From Strix aluco (Eukaryota > Chordata > Aves > Strigiformes > Strigidae): a stretch of DNA of 64,000 nucleotides. Within the stretch, counting starts at the first letter, position 1; each line of letters begins with the position of its first letter. The position numbers and the translations under genes were made by a program. The DNA is taken from positions 64,616,984-64,680,983 of the forward strand of contig NC_133933.1 of assembly GCF_031877795.1 (NCBI RefSeq), written 5' to 3'. This document shows, one piece after another, positions 41,211 through 53,118 of the stretch. The notes beneath the pieces are model-generated. The model did not search any database and was not told the DNA's origin. It saw nothing but the letters and a program-made list of their open reading frames with translations.

Positions 41211-43689
41211 TACTTTCCAAAGTGTTTTTTAAAAGAGCGCTAAAAGCATTACTTTGTCACCATTGCTCCTAATAGCCTAGAATTTGTGATTGTGTATTTA
41301 CTTATTGTTTACAGAGTGACGTGGGAAAGAAGCATGTTTACCATAATAGCTATTTTCAGAGTTTAGAAATAGTATTCCTTTTACTGACATCTGTGACCTA
41401 TCCTGTTCTCCTGACTATTACTTACAGCACTCTTTCAGTCTTTTTCTTTTCATAACCAAAAGAAGTTATGACTCTGTTTGTAGAATTCATCAGCTTCAGA
41501 GCTCCAAGGGCTCACGAACCAGACAGCTAAGCTGGAAAAGCTATTTAGTCAAAGACTGTTTTGAATGACTGCAATGGCTTTATTGGAAAGAAACGGTCAC
41601 ACCTGTGGTTACAGTATTTGGCTGGTGATGTAAGATAGCTCTTTATCTGTACAGATACATACATTCAGTTCTCAACTGGACCATAATTTTCTTGTACCTT
41701 GAGGAAGTCACTGAAGTCCAAATTAAAGAAAGACGTTAGACTTCTGGCTTGTCATTGACATCAGTGCAAGGGGAATTGGAGCCTACAAATTGTTTTGGAC
41801 TGGGACCTAAATCTCTCAGCACCTGTTCTTCTGCAGAGGGGCTAAGAACACTTTCCTTCCCCGCTGCCTTCTTTCAAAGAAGTGTGTTGTTAGCATTTGG
41901 GTAGTGTGACAGTAGGAGCCATGTAAATAAGTAGAAAGATTACTGGGAGTAGGACAAAACACATTTTAAAAGCTCTGTCCAATTCTGCAATTCTTAGAAG
42001 TGGAACAGAAATATTTTGTAACAGGAGTTGGTGGTAACTTGTCACTTAAAAAACAGTTTAAAAGTCCTGCTCAAAGCCAAAGAGACTGAAGAGGGTGACA
42101 AAAGTAAAAATATCTCTTAAGAGTGATCAAGGGTAATAATGTGGATCTTAGAAAAGGGGTGTGAAAGAAGAATAGCATAGCAAGCTAAAAACTATGGTAT
42201 TACAGAAAGGTTATAAAAGATGCTTCTGTTTACTATTTAGTGATGTGTGAGCAAAAAAAAACCCAGTCTAGTATTAAGAGGCACATTTGGATGTGTGGGG
42301 TTTTGGTTTTGGTGGGGTGTTTGTTTGGTTTTTTCAGTATAATAATTAGCTTGGGGAACAAGCTGCTAAGAGATTATACTAAAAGCAAAAATGTAGCCTA
42401 TTCTCCTTAAAGTTCTATTACTTATGTAAGAGCAAATGCAGGTGTGCAGGTATTTTTATAAAAGAAGGAAATTAACTCGTGTTTGAAGACTAGCTGCTCA
42501 TCAGAGCCATGGCATGACATCTCGACAGCTGGCACAGGAGTGGCTGCCTCCTGCTCTCCCCCCGTAGGCAGTGCTTCGCTGTCCTCCCGCCCTGCAAAGG
42601 GCCAGGCTCTGCTGCTACCGCAGCCGCTCTGGCAGCAGGAGCCCACGGGGGTTTCTCCTGTTGGCCTTTGCTTGCCCTCAGAGGTGTGCCTGGGGCAGTT
42701 GACCCGCTCTGTGCTGCAGCTCTTCCTAACCATGAGCGTCGTTGCTGTTGTTTAGAGTCGGACTCACAAACTTGAGTGCTGCACAAGAAATTAGGGAGAT
42801 CCTGGGCAGGAGGCACTAGGTTCAGGCTCAGAGAAACATCTCCGTGGCTGAGCTCAACATGGGCTGGAAGAAGGCAGGAGGCAGCCATGACAGTTACAAC
42901 CCGATGAGCAGACTAGTTTCAGTGCTCCAGATCAGAAAATGAACGTAACAAGAAAGAGAATTGGAGAATACAGAAAGAAGAATGTCAGAAAAAGAATGGA
43001 ACCTTTCTTGCAACGCTTCTTCAGCAAAAAGGAGACAGTTGCTCGTGGCTGTGGAAGCATAGGCTTGGCTTGTAATTGCTGCTACCAAATAAAATTCTGC
43101 TGCAAACCACTTGGAGGCACCCCAGGAATCAAGAGCTGAGGGGCTGCACAGCCTGGAAGAAGTGCTGCTGTCTGCTTGCTGGGGACCTAGGTCACAGGCT
43201 TTGGCTCTAGCCCTAGAAGAGCGTCAAGAGCAGCAGCTTTAATGGTTACTGCTACCTGGAAAGCTCAGGGTAGCCGCTTGTAAATGATGCTATTCTTTTT
43301 CACAGTGCTTTTACTTTTATCTAGTTGTGTCTAGGTTGTCACATAGCAGGCCTCAAGAGCAGCAGCAAATATATTCAACTGGTTTATTTAAAGAGGTTTA
43401 AATGCTTCACATCACCATTTTTCCCTTGCTGCTTGATAAATAAATAGGTAGGCTTCAGCGTTACATTTACCTTGGACTGCATTTTTGCCAGTTCATCACA
43501 GGCAAACATGATTTTAATTCAGCCTTTGGTTTGCTTGTCAATAGTCTGACATCAAAATATATTGAACCAGCTAGGAGGGCAAAGAAGCAAAACAACACAG
43601 CTTTGTCTCTGCTAAACCGATTACAATTGACAATCCAAGGCTATAATAAATACGTCTTGTGACTTGCACACAAGGAGAGCCTGAATTTA

Positions 43690-44230
43690 AATTACAGCTT
43701 TGGGTTTTGAAATGCTCACTGATCCATTCCATTCCCATTAAGAGCGCCTTCCGCTCTGCAAAATTAAGTGATATCTTTACATGACAGTTTAGTTAATTTA
43801 TTTTTTGATATGTGCATTTATGGAGTTTCTCCATTAAGCTTTTGAAATGTCTGTAGGTCCTATGCATTAATGTAAATGTGCCATGGCCCATAATTACCTT
43901 TGGCAGGCTTAGGGCACTGATAAAAAGATTACGTTTTTAAAAACTAAAGTCTTCAAACTTCCCTGGTGCTTGGCAGGAAATCTATTTCTGTGTTTTATTT
44001 GGAGCGAGGCTGGGGAGCCTGCAGCCAACAACTCCAGTGTAGGCAGTAACTGTTACATTTTAGAAGAAAATACATTTGACGCTAAATGAGAGAAGGGGAG
44101 AGGAAGACAATTAGTGTGAGAGTACTAGAAGCAGCTGTTTATTTGCTTTGCCTTGTGGCTGCCAATATATACTCTTATCATTAAACTGCATCTAGAAATG
44201 GGGTATTTTCTATGAAATTACTTTGCAAAA
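43690..44230. other. candidate conserved non-coding element
   Basis: AT-rich, low-CpG, repeat-free sequence with many TAAT-type cores and no long open frame. The texture resembles deeply conserved enhancers, but conservation cannot be measured from one sequence. Confidence 0.2.
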
Positions 44231-44543
44231 CATGGATCTTTGTCTTTTTAAGGGGCTGTCCCAAAGTGAGCTTATCTTCCTTTTTCACAATAGCTCTGCG
44301 CTAGCCAAGAATGCTGGATTCTCCCTTTGCCTCCTCCTCCCTCCTTCCTAAAAATGAACTTTTCAGGGAAATATGGAATTCAGAGAAGTTTGAAGGAGAG
44401 CAGATGGCCAACAGTGATCCAATAGGATGTAAAACTTCACTTAGGTAGTCGCTTGGCAAGCAAGTACAAGTGAGCCCGTGATGTTTCCATAGTGATGTTT
44501 TCACATGGTGCCTTCCTTTTGTCTTTTAAAAATCTAAGTGATT

Positions 44544-44578
44544 AAAAAAAAAGGGGGGGGGGGGGTATAAAAAAAAAA
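44544..44578. repeat. A9-G13-TATA-A homopolymer cluster
   Basis: Nine A then thirteen G, then TAT and a second A run. Unstable low-complexity DNA. Confidence 0.8.
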
Positions 44579-47500
44579 GAAGGGTTCTGTAGACCTGAAC
44601 ATTTAGTGTGGTGTAATTAACTCTGCCACGAGGCAGTGACTTAGGCTTGTTGCAGCTTTCTGGCTGAGGACTGATGCACTGACCTCAGCTATGGTCGCAC
44701 TCGCCAGCCTCAGTTGCTGTGGTGCTTGTGGGGGCCGCCCGTGCTGCTGGATAAAGCAGGGACAACTTCTGAAATAAGATTGTAGTGCGCCAGGAGGGGC
44801 AATTGCTCAGGTGCTGATTTTTGTGGTGTCAGGATTTCACATTTGCATATGGGGGAAGGTTTGCTGTGGCACTTTTCTAACCTTCAGATCTTTCTCTACG
44901 TGCAAGGAGGCAGTGTAATGAAAATTGATGCTTCCCATGACTTCGATTCCTACTTTCTCTTTTGAAGTCTGAGAGGTAGCCATTACAGTCACATTAATTT
45001 GTGAGGATATAAACAACTGCCATTATCTGTGCAGCCATATTGTAGAAGAGAAACAAGGTTTGTAGGGAGAGGCAGTATCTTTTATTAAGCCAAATGATAG
45101 AAAAAACAATAGGGACACCGAGTTCAAAAACTTACCAGCTTTTCCCACACACCCAATGAAAGTAAAACAAAAATAAGTACATATTTGTATATACCATCTC
45201 CCTGCAAACCTTGCTTTTCCTGAAAAAAAATGGACAAATTTGACAGTCAGCTGGTTTGAGCAGAAAAAGAGGTTGTAGAAGACTGCCTCTGCCCCTAACT
45301 CCCCAGCAGACCCCTCCACTGCCTCTGTACAGGCACATCGGCATGTGCACCAGCACTTTGTGAGGACCCAGTGCAATTTTCCCTTCCTAAAAGCCTCCCA
45401 GCGAGGTGCTGAATACAGCAGCTCATTTACTGAGTCCCTCACCCTCGAGCAGGGAGACTCTCTGGAGAAGCAGCAGCTTCCTAATGGGAGTGCTGTGGAA
45501 TAGGGGGAGAGAAGTTCACATTACCTGTGGTTTATGAATCCCAGCCTGAACTCCCCTGAATGCAGCGGTATGAGCAAATGAAATAAGTTATGCATGGGAA
45601 CAAAGTTGCCCAACTGCCCTTCTATGCTCTGGCCTCGCCTGTATACACACACCTACCCAGCAAGAAAACCTCCTGCTTGCATAGTGGCCAGCCTGTTATT
45701 TCTAAACCTGAACCTGGAGACAGCAAATACTTACTCTTTTAAGAAATTAATTTTCTTACCCTCTGCGACTTCTTTCTGGTCAAGCTGTGCAGCACTTGTA
45801 CTGGCAGCACCGGCAGCAGCCTGAATGAGTCATTCAAAACTATACCTGCTTAGTGCACTTTTTAATACTTCAGTGTGTTCATCCTGTCAGGAAGCTCCAT
45901 CAGGATGCTCAAGCTGCCAGTGACAACGGGGAAGGCTGAAAGTTCTCAGCCACGGTTGCAACAAAACCTTGATTACTTACAACAAAGGGCACTTCAGTAG
46001 TATTTCCACCCCAGGGAGGATCTGGCAACTTTGATGTGTGCAGCTACAGCTCGGGGAGTTTCAACCTATGGATTTACCTATAGATTTACAGAGCCCTTGC
46101 AGTGCTGCTGTGCCACAGACGGCAGTTTGGGAATGGCATTGCGATGGGTTGGAGCTGGGCCAAGTGGAGCAGCTCAAATCTCTTTACCATCTTTACCTTA
46201 ACCCAGTGCTGTGGGTGTTTCCTCAGTGCTTGCTCACTTCAACATGTTGTACTGAAAGTTTATTCAGTTCGTTCCTGCAGGTCTTAGTCCAGGTTGGGTG
46301 AGTCTTTGTACCCTGCAGCAGAGCTACCAAGCGCTCCCATTTAGAGCCACCCGTTTGTCCATTTCAGATTTCAGACCACCATCAAGGCAGCACTGTTCAG
46401 CAGCCATCAGCACTTGCCCATGCACTGAGGCTGTACTTATAAACCTAACTCCAGTATATCTTTGTGTCTGGTCCTGTGCTGAGCTCAAACCCAGCTGGAC
46501 CGAGAGGAACGTGCCTCCCTATTGATCTTGCGCAGCATTTTTTCATTTTGCACCTTCTTTTCTCTCCTGCTGCCCCCCAAAAGCAGTAAGGAGCTGCACC
46601 GCGTAGCTCAGGAGCAGCAGCAGTGAGCAGCCTCTGCCCTCCTGCCTTTCTGCCGCTCCAGCTAGAATAACACCAGCTACCAAGAAGGAATAACCCACAA
46701 GGAGCCTAATGAAACAGCAATCTGGCATTAAGATGTGTATACAGTTGCCATTTGTTAAATTGACAGATGACATTTGGAACATGCAGCCCCTATTCATTTT
46801 TTTTAAAGCTAAATACTCTCTTGGAATAAAGTCTTTGCCATTAGTCTTAAAGCTGATTTCCAGCCCAGACAGGGCCAGCTGTGCTTTTACACATTTCTGG
46901 GCACAAGGTCAGATTCCTAGCAGCTATAAGATTTTTTTTGCAGTGAACTGGACAATTCATGAACAATAAACAATTACCTGCCTCCCAGATTACCTTGGAC
47001 TCTACCTTTATTTCCCCCCTCCACTACTTTTCCATGTAGAATTCTTTACAGAAGAAAAAAACATGGAGCTTTGACAAAGAGTTTTTAATCAACTTGAATT
47101 TCATCATCTGCTACCTAGTCCCACTCGTCTACATTTTTATGTATCTACAATAAGAAGGTGCCAAAGGGAAGCTCCAAACACCTTCAGCAACAGTTTAAAA
47201 TTTATTCATGAGCAACAAAGACTCAGCTTTCTTAGAGACAAATACCTCAGACATTATATTTTAGGAACAGTTAAGAGTGTGAAGGGACTCAGCTCATCCA
47301 ACTCAAAAGCATAGAAATCATGGTAAAGACACGATATTCCTTTACACCTTCAAATCACTGTCAACACTTTCAATAGCATACTTATGATAACTTCCATTTC
47401 CAACTCCAGAAATACTCAGAAGAAATAGGTGCCTAAACTTTACCAAAGTTGTACTCTTAGACAAGTACTTGGCTGTTACCTCATATGCTTCTTCGTCAGT

Positions 47501-48299
47501 TTTATTGATAAAGGTCCAGAGAACTCATCTGTTTATTTAATGTCTTTTCAAAGTCATTGCATTTTAACACTAGGATGTCACTCCACTACTGCTATGCTGC
47601 CACTTCAGCTTATTCTTACATGTAAAAGAGCAAAAATTAAGCCTTCCAATATGCAGAAAAGTTGATAATTAGATGGCTACTATTGACTGAAAGGAGGGAA
47701 GCACCTTCCATGGGTGCGCGCCAGGCATAAGTGTTTAGAAGACAGCATAGTTTCATGCCATGTCCTTTCAATGACTAAACCAAGGTTGGCAAAAGGTAAA
47801 GTCTCTTGACAGATGCTTTCTCCGGCAGCTAAGGCAAGAGAAGCTGAGAGCATGGCCAGCAACCCTCTCACTCTGCATCAGATTTGCCAGGAGTCACAGC
47901 CACACGGGAGCCACAAGAGGAGCAAGAGCCTGCAGAATGTTTGAGTCACAGGGACGTTTTCTTTCTTTAAGTAAAAAAAAACCCCCACAAAAAAAACTTA
48001 AATGATTTACATATGAATTGCTTCTAATGAGGACACACAAGCTCAGTTTTCCAGCAGACTTTCAACAAGGCCAAAATTAAGGATACAATTACATGGCAGA
48101 ATACTAGACTGAGATCTTCATGGTTTTTATGTCAACAGTGAAGTCAGCCACTGCTGGTGGGTGGGAAGCAGCTCTCTTTAGGGATGTTGAGCTGGTTGAT
48201 TTTCTGATTACTTCAGAGAATTTTAAAAATAGCAAATTATAATAACAGGCCTATAGACTCTGTAGCAGCTTTCTGATTAATGTGAACCTCAAGATATAT

Positions 48300-48730
48300 G
48301 CTAAGTTCTTGTCCATAAGGTATGCTGTTCAGACATTTTCTAGATGCTATTTTAACCTGTGTCTTCTGAGTCACATTAGTCAAAAGAATTGGCCTGTAAT
48401 TTAATTACTGCAAATGGTGCATCAGTGAGTTATTTCCTAGGAAGGAGAGTTAAGAAAACCCAACACTGCAATTAATGCTGAAATGGAACCCTTTTGCTTT
48501 GGCCTTTCAAAAATTTTTCCATATGACAGGAGCCAAGTGAGACTGAAAGAGTTTAGAAAATTCTATTAGAAAGTCATCTTCACCCAGAGCTTTCCCAGAG
48601 ACCAGAGGTTTTATGACTCCCTTTTATTTCTTCCTCTGCTTTGGGACTACCTAACTGTTCCCTAATTTCCTGCAGAATTATAGGTATTTCCAATTTACGT
48701 AAAAGATCTTGAGTCTGTTCAGCTGTGCAA
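48300..48730 (-). mobile_element. possible ancient L1/Tx1-like LINE fragment
   Basis: The plus strand resembles the reverse complement of an L1-clade reverse transcriptase region. The series ggcctgtaatttaattactg, agtgagttatttcctaggaa, agagaccagaggttttatga and cttcctctgctttgggacta falls in the order of the corresponding L1 landmarks. It is heavily decayed, and the match is by pattern memory only. Confidence 0.4.
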
Positions 48731-49829
48731 ATGACTCAGATTAAAGGATTTTAGAACTCAAAGGAGATGTCCTTAAGGTCCACAGGGTTTGTAGCTTGTA
48801 TGACAGATGATCATGCACAGGAATCACATAACACCCTGCTTGCTTTCCTTCCCAAACTGTACTGCCAGCAGTTCCCAGACATTTCTTCGTGGCTCTTAAT
48901 TTCATCTTTTCCACCATTTTGTGAGCAAAGGTTTCTCCACTTTTGCTTCCCATAGAAGTGTAAGTATGATGCAGCTGTGCATCTGAGTCCCATTAAGCAA
49001 GAGACCCTCTTTCTATTGCTTCTTCATAACCATGCAGCTTGATAATTTAGAACAGTAACATTTAGGGCCCAAGCAGATTAATCAACAAAATCAGCAGCAT
49101 AAAGGAATCTTGGTGGGATTCAGAGACTCTCCCAAGCTGTGGTAAGGATACTGGAAAGGTTTTTAAGCCGTGCTATGTCCGAAAGCACCATGAGGTGAAA
49201 AGCATAGCAAGTTCTGTGATCCACCCCTTCAACCTTCCTTGTAGACCATCATCTTTCAACTCCACCATGTATCTTGTGGGTACTTTGGGTCATCCACACT
49301 CTACATGAAGATCAGGTCTTGCTGTACCTGCTAGTGGGCTGAAATACAGTCTGCCCATGCCTGACTCTTCCAGAACATCTTAGACACACACACATTAAGG
49401 TGGCGAGTATGCCTGAACTTTTCCCTTTGGAGATCTCCAGAACATAGCCTGTGGCCACGCAGTGTAGGTGCCATAAGCTGTGCAGATGGCACACAAAGTT
49501 TGAACTCATGAATGAATTTAAGACCCCTCTTACAGGCAGTTGAGCTACACTACTGAGTGTGAGGACTCAGCCACTTAGCAACTTGGCTCAACTAAGCTAC
49601 CATTGCCTTAACACTTTCCAAGTAGTGCCCTCCAGGGATAGTATTTCATGCAATCCATGAAATATCCAAGCGATGTTTCAATTTGGCTTAGAGAGTGCGC
49701 TTATCTTCTGCCTGAAAAAATAAAAAGATCAGAAATAGAGGGAAAAAAATGGCACAGAAAGGAAAAATTCAAATAAACACAAAAGATATGGCAAGTCAGA
49801 GTGCCACAAAAGCAAAATGTTAACATGCA

Positions 49830-49855
49830 ATCATTATATATATATATATAATGAT
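49830..49855. repeat. 26-bp perfect palindrome with (TA)n core
   Basis: ATCATTA, a TA run, then TAATGAT forms an exact self-complementary 26-mer, a possible cruciform or simply a TA microsatellite with matching flanks. Confidence 0.85.
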
Positions 49856-52800
49856 GCAACATCATTAAAGCCTTGATCCTGTGAAATGTGTAGAGCACAC
49901 ATGAGAGCCTGTTTTACTTACAAGGAAAGAAAACAGTCCTATTTCCAATACATTTATCTTCTAACTTCCTTTTGCTAAAAACGTGTTTGTTTTTAAATTA
50001 ATTACTTTGGGAAAAGGCAAGAGAAATGGGTGTGATGGAGGAAAAATAAACACTAATTAAAAAAATGACCCATGCACCCTCAGAACATGGTGGAGACCAA
50101 GTTTCTGCTCTTCAGCTATTTCTGGGGGCTGAAGGAGAACAAATGGACTGAACTGGTTCTACCCTCCATAGCAGGTTGCTCCAGAAGATCTGTACCCTTT
50201 GTCCTTCAAGGTAGAGAGCAAGACACAAGGAGGTGTAATCATAATGTGTCACACAATTTACATACTCCAGGTCTTGATCTTTGCAGTAGCTGATCTTTAA
50301 TACATGCTGTATTTGGGGAGACTCAAAGTCTGGCATGCCAAGGTTTGGGATTGGACTGAATGCAATCTTTCTGCTGTGGGAGAGCTGGCTGTTAAGAACT
50401 ATTTCTATTAGACTCTGCTCTCCACCGCTTCTAGCCACCTTCTAGAAACTGGTGAACTGTTGCTTGTTTTGGCAGGTGGCTTTACCACTCCAGGTAGACT
50501 CATAGTGGGAAACCGTACTAAAAGTCACTTGTCTATACCCTCCCTTCCCTTCCCTCTCCTTCTAGAAGTCCTGCTGGCTCAGTGTATCTATATCCCACTG
50601 GAGTCAGACTGTATTTATTTGGCTGCACACCCCTGCACCCTACAGCGAGTGTACAGCAACCATGCTGGGCTTCAGTGATCACACCGCGCTTGATCTGCCC
50701 AGCATACACGAGCTCAGAGCCTCAAAGGTCCTCTCCACCACAGGATGCCTATGTTAATACATCATGCATGTGTTTAGTTTTAAGAGCAATTCACACATGT
50801 GTTTGACTGATAGAGCAGATGTACCTTTTGTTTCCAGGGTATGTATTTTCAGCGAGTCCTAACTGGCTACAGTTTTCAGATCCCGTGGCTGTTCCTGTGA
50901 TGCAGTATAATAAGCGAAGGCAGATAATCCAGTTCCCAGTGTCTTTGCTTGAAGAGATATAAATCACATTGTAGGTATTATTTCTTCACATGTTGTGTCA
51001 TTTGCTGAGCAATTAGATGTGTGCTACTGAAGGATTAGTAAGTGTGCCAAGGCTACAGAACATAATGCAACTTCACAGCAAGAAATGACAATGCAATTCT
51101 TTAATACTGTGATATTATTTCATGTAAAACCAGCTGATGTAAAATCAATTCCATGCTAAATTGTGTTTTCCCTTTCAGTCCTTTTAAACTTTAAAAAAAA
51201 AAAAAAGTGGGAAAGATACCAACAGCCCATAAATAATCTCTAAATAATGTGTTACAAACTGATGGTAAGCAGCACTCTCACAAACCCATATTTGTATTAA
51301 AAAACCTTATATGCATACATTATATAGACTATCAATTATAACAGCTGAAAGTAAATGGGATGAATGTACATCTACTTTACTATCCATTATATCTCATCTT
51401 TGTGAGAAAATGCTATTTTTATTCCAAGCTATATATCTTATAAAGTTAACACCACCAAACAATGTTTTAGCCATATCAAAATCTAAATAGCTACATCCAA
51501 GATGTGCAATTACACAGAAGTGTATTATGAACTATACATAAGTGATTAATAAACCACTGATTTTTAATAGAGCTCCACAGAGAAAAGACCTATCACAGAT
51601 GCTTTGGCAGGTAAATTAATAGATTCATCCTTGTAAAATTGCACTTCTTTCAGTACACATGACTCTGGGGTATGATTTTGGACAGTATCTTCATAATATA
51701 CGACAGCTCAATATTAAGACCTCTGGGACCCAGAGTGGGTCAAAAGCAACCAGCCAGTTCAAAGGTTTTCACTTTTAGCTATCTCTTTGAAAGCCTCTTG
51801 AGGGGCAAGGGGTGCTGGTCCACCCCCCCAGGTCCCAGGGTGGTATCACAAGAAGCCTGTCTCTGTGGCAAGTGTTGACTCCATCAGCCATTGCTTGAGA
51901 GGACTGAACAAATCACCTTCCCCTCCCAGTGGAGCATGTTGCTTCCCTGCTCTATGGAAAGTGTTCGGCTGTTGCTAGCACAGCAATTCCATGGCAGGAA
52001 AATCCGCTTCCAAATAATTTAGTCTTTATTTACTCAGGAAAAAAAAAAAATTAAAACCTAAAAGGCTAATGAGATATTGGCATGGGAATTATTTTCCAGT
52101 AATAAAATACTTTGCATGTTTCTAAGGGCACATCATGCACAGGTCCACAGAGAGTCCTTCAGAGCGAGATTTCCTGAGGACCTTGCACTCGTACACATAA
52201 TTTGGTACTGAGAAAGCTGCTGCTACATCAGCCTGTCCCAGCACACTAAGGCAGCAGGGTACAAGTTAATTGAAAGGACTAGGTGCAGCATGGGCAACCA
52301 GGGAAAGCAAGCAAGCAGAAAAAACAACTAAATGCCCTTTCTTTTTACATTAACTTTACATGCAAAGTTTTTTTACAATGGTTTTTGAACCTAAACTTGA
52401 AACTACTCCATATTCCAGCTCTATGGTCCCACTATTTATCTAGTTCACAAAGTTCCTCTTACATATATGCAGTGTTTCTCATTCGACTGCTTTTGAATTA
52501 GTATATTCATATATAAATAAGCTAAATTAGGATATGCCATACAGCGTAACTGGCAAAATGCACTGGGAAATAAGAGTGCTTGCCAAGTTGTACCAGGAGC
52601 ATGGATCAGGCTCCTGGTAACATGGAGGCTTTTGCTGTTCGTAGCAGTAACACCTCAGAAAGGAACGATGCAATACAGAGCTCCAAGCTTCACATCTTGC
52701 CTCTGCCGCTGACCCGTGCAGACAGGGTGAAGGCTGCTCAGTGTCTCCACTTGCTCCTCTAAATTACAGCATGCTCAGCAACACATCAGCTGGGGGGTTT

Positions 52801-53098
52801 GAGGCTAAACTCTCGTCAACCAATTTTGATTCCTTCCATCATGTCTCTCATTAAGTGTAAAGTGCCTCCAGGGAAAGGCAGCTGATTAAAGAGATTCCTC
52901 AGTGACATAATGAATTTACAAAACCCCTCCAGTTTCACTGAGGATGTTTTGGGAGAAATATCTTCAGCTACTGAGAGGGAGAATCACTCCATTTCCTCTG
53001 CCTCAGGGCCTGACAAACCTTCCCCACCCGGCCCAGGGAGGGTGCTACAAGATCTCTGATGAGCCCTGTGAGGGAGAAGAGAAGGGGCAGGGACACAG

Positions 53099-53118
53099 CC
53101 ATCCATCCATCCATCCAA
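53099..53118. repeat. (CCAT)n microsatellite
   Basis: About five tandem CCAT/CATC units. Confidence 0.8.

Larger units (their letters stand above)
40077..41230 (+). other. ADAT2: ADAT2 3'UTR (predicted extent)
   Basis: Non-coding AT-rich sequence after the stop. Poly(A) signal candidates are a near ATTAAA at 40158-40163 and a distal AATAAA at 41205-41210, so short and long forms are possible. Confidence 0.5.

Noticed and set aside
45023..45442. 139-codon minus-strand open frame
   Set aside because: No homology, no supporting splice sites, and an equal-sized overlapping frame exists.
49680..49730. Possible minus-strand terminal exon of AIG1 after ttttttcag
   Set aside because: A pyrimidine tract and AG are followed by only seven codons to a stop, with no resemblance to AIG1 that I can confirm.
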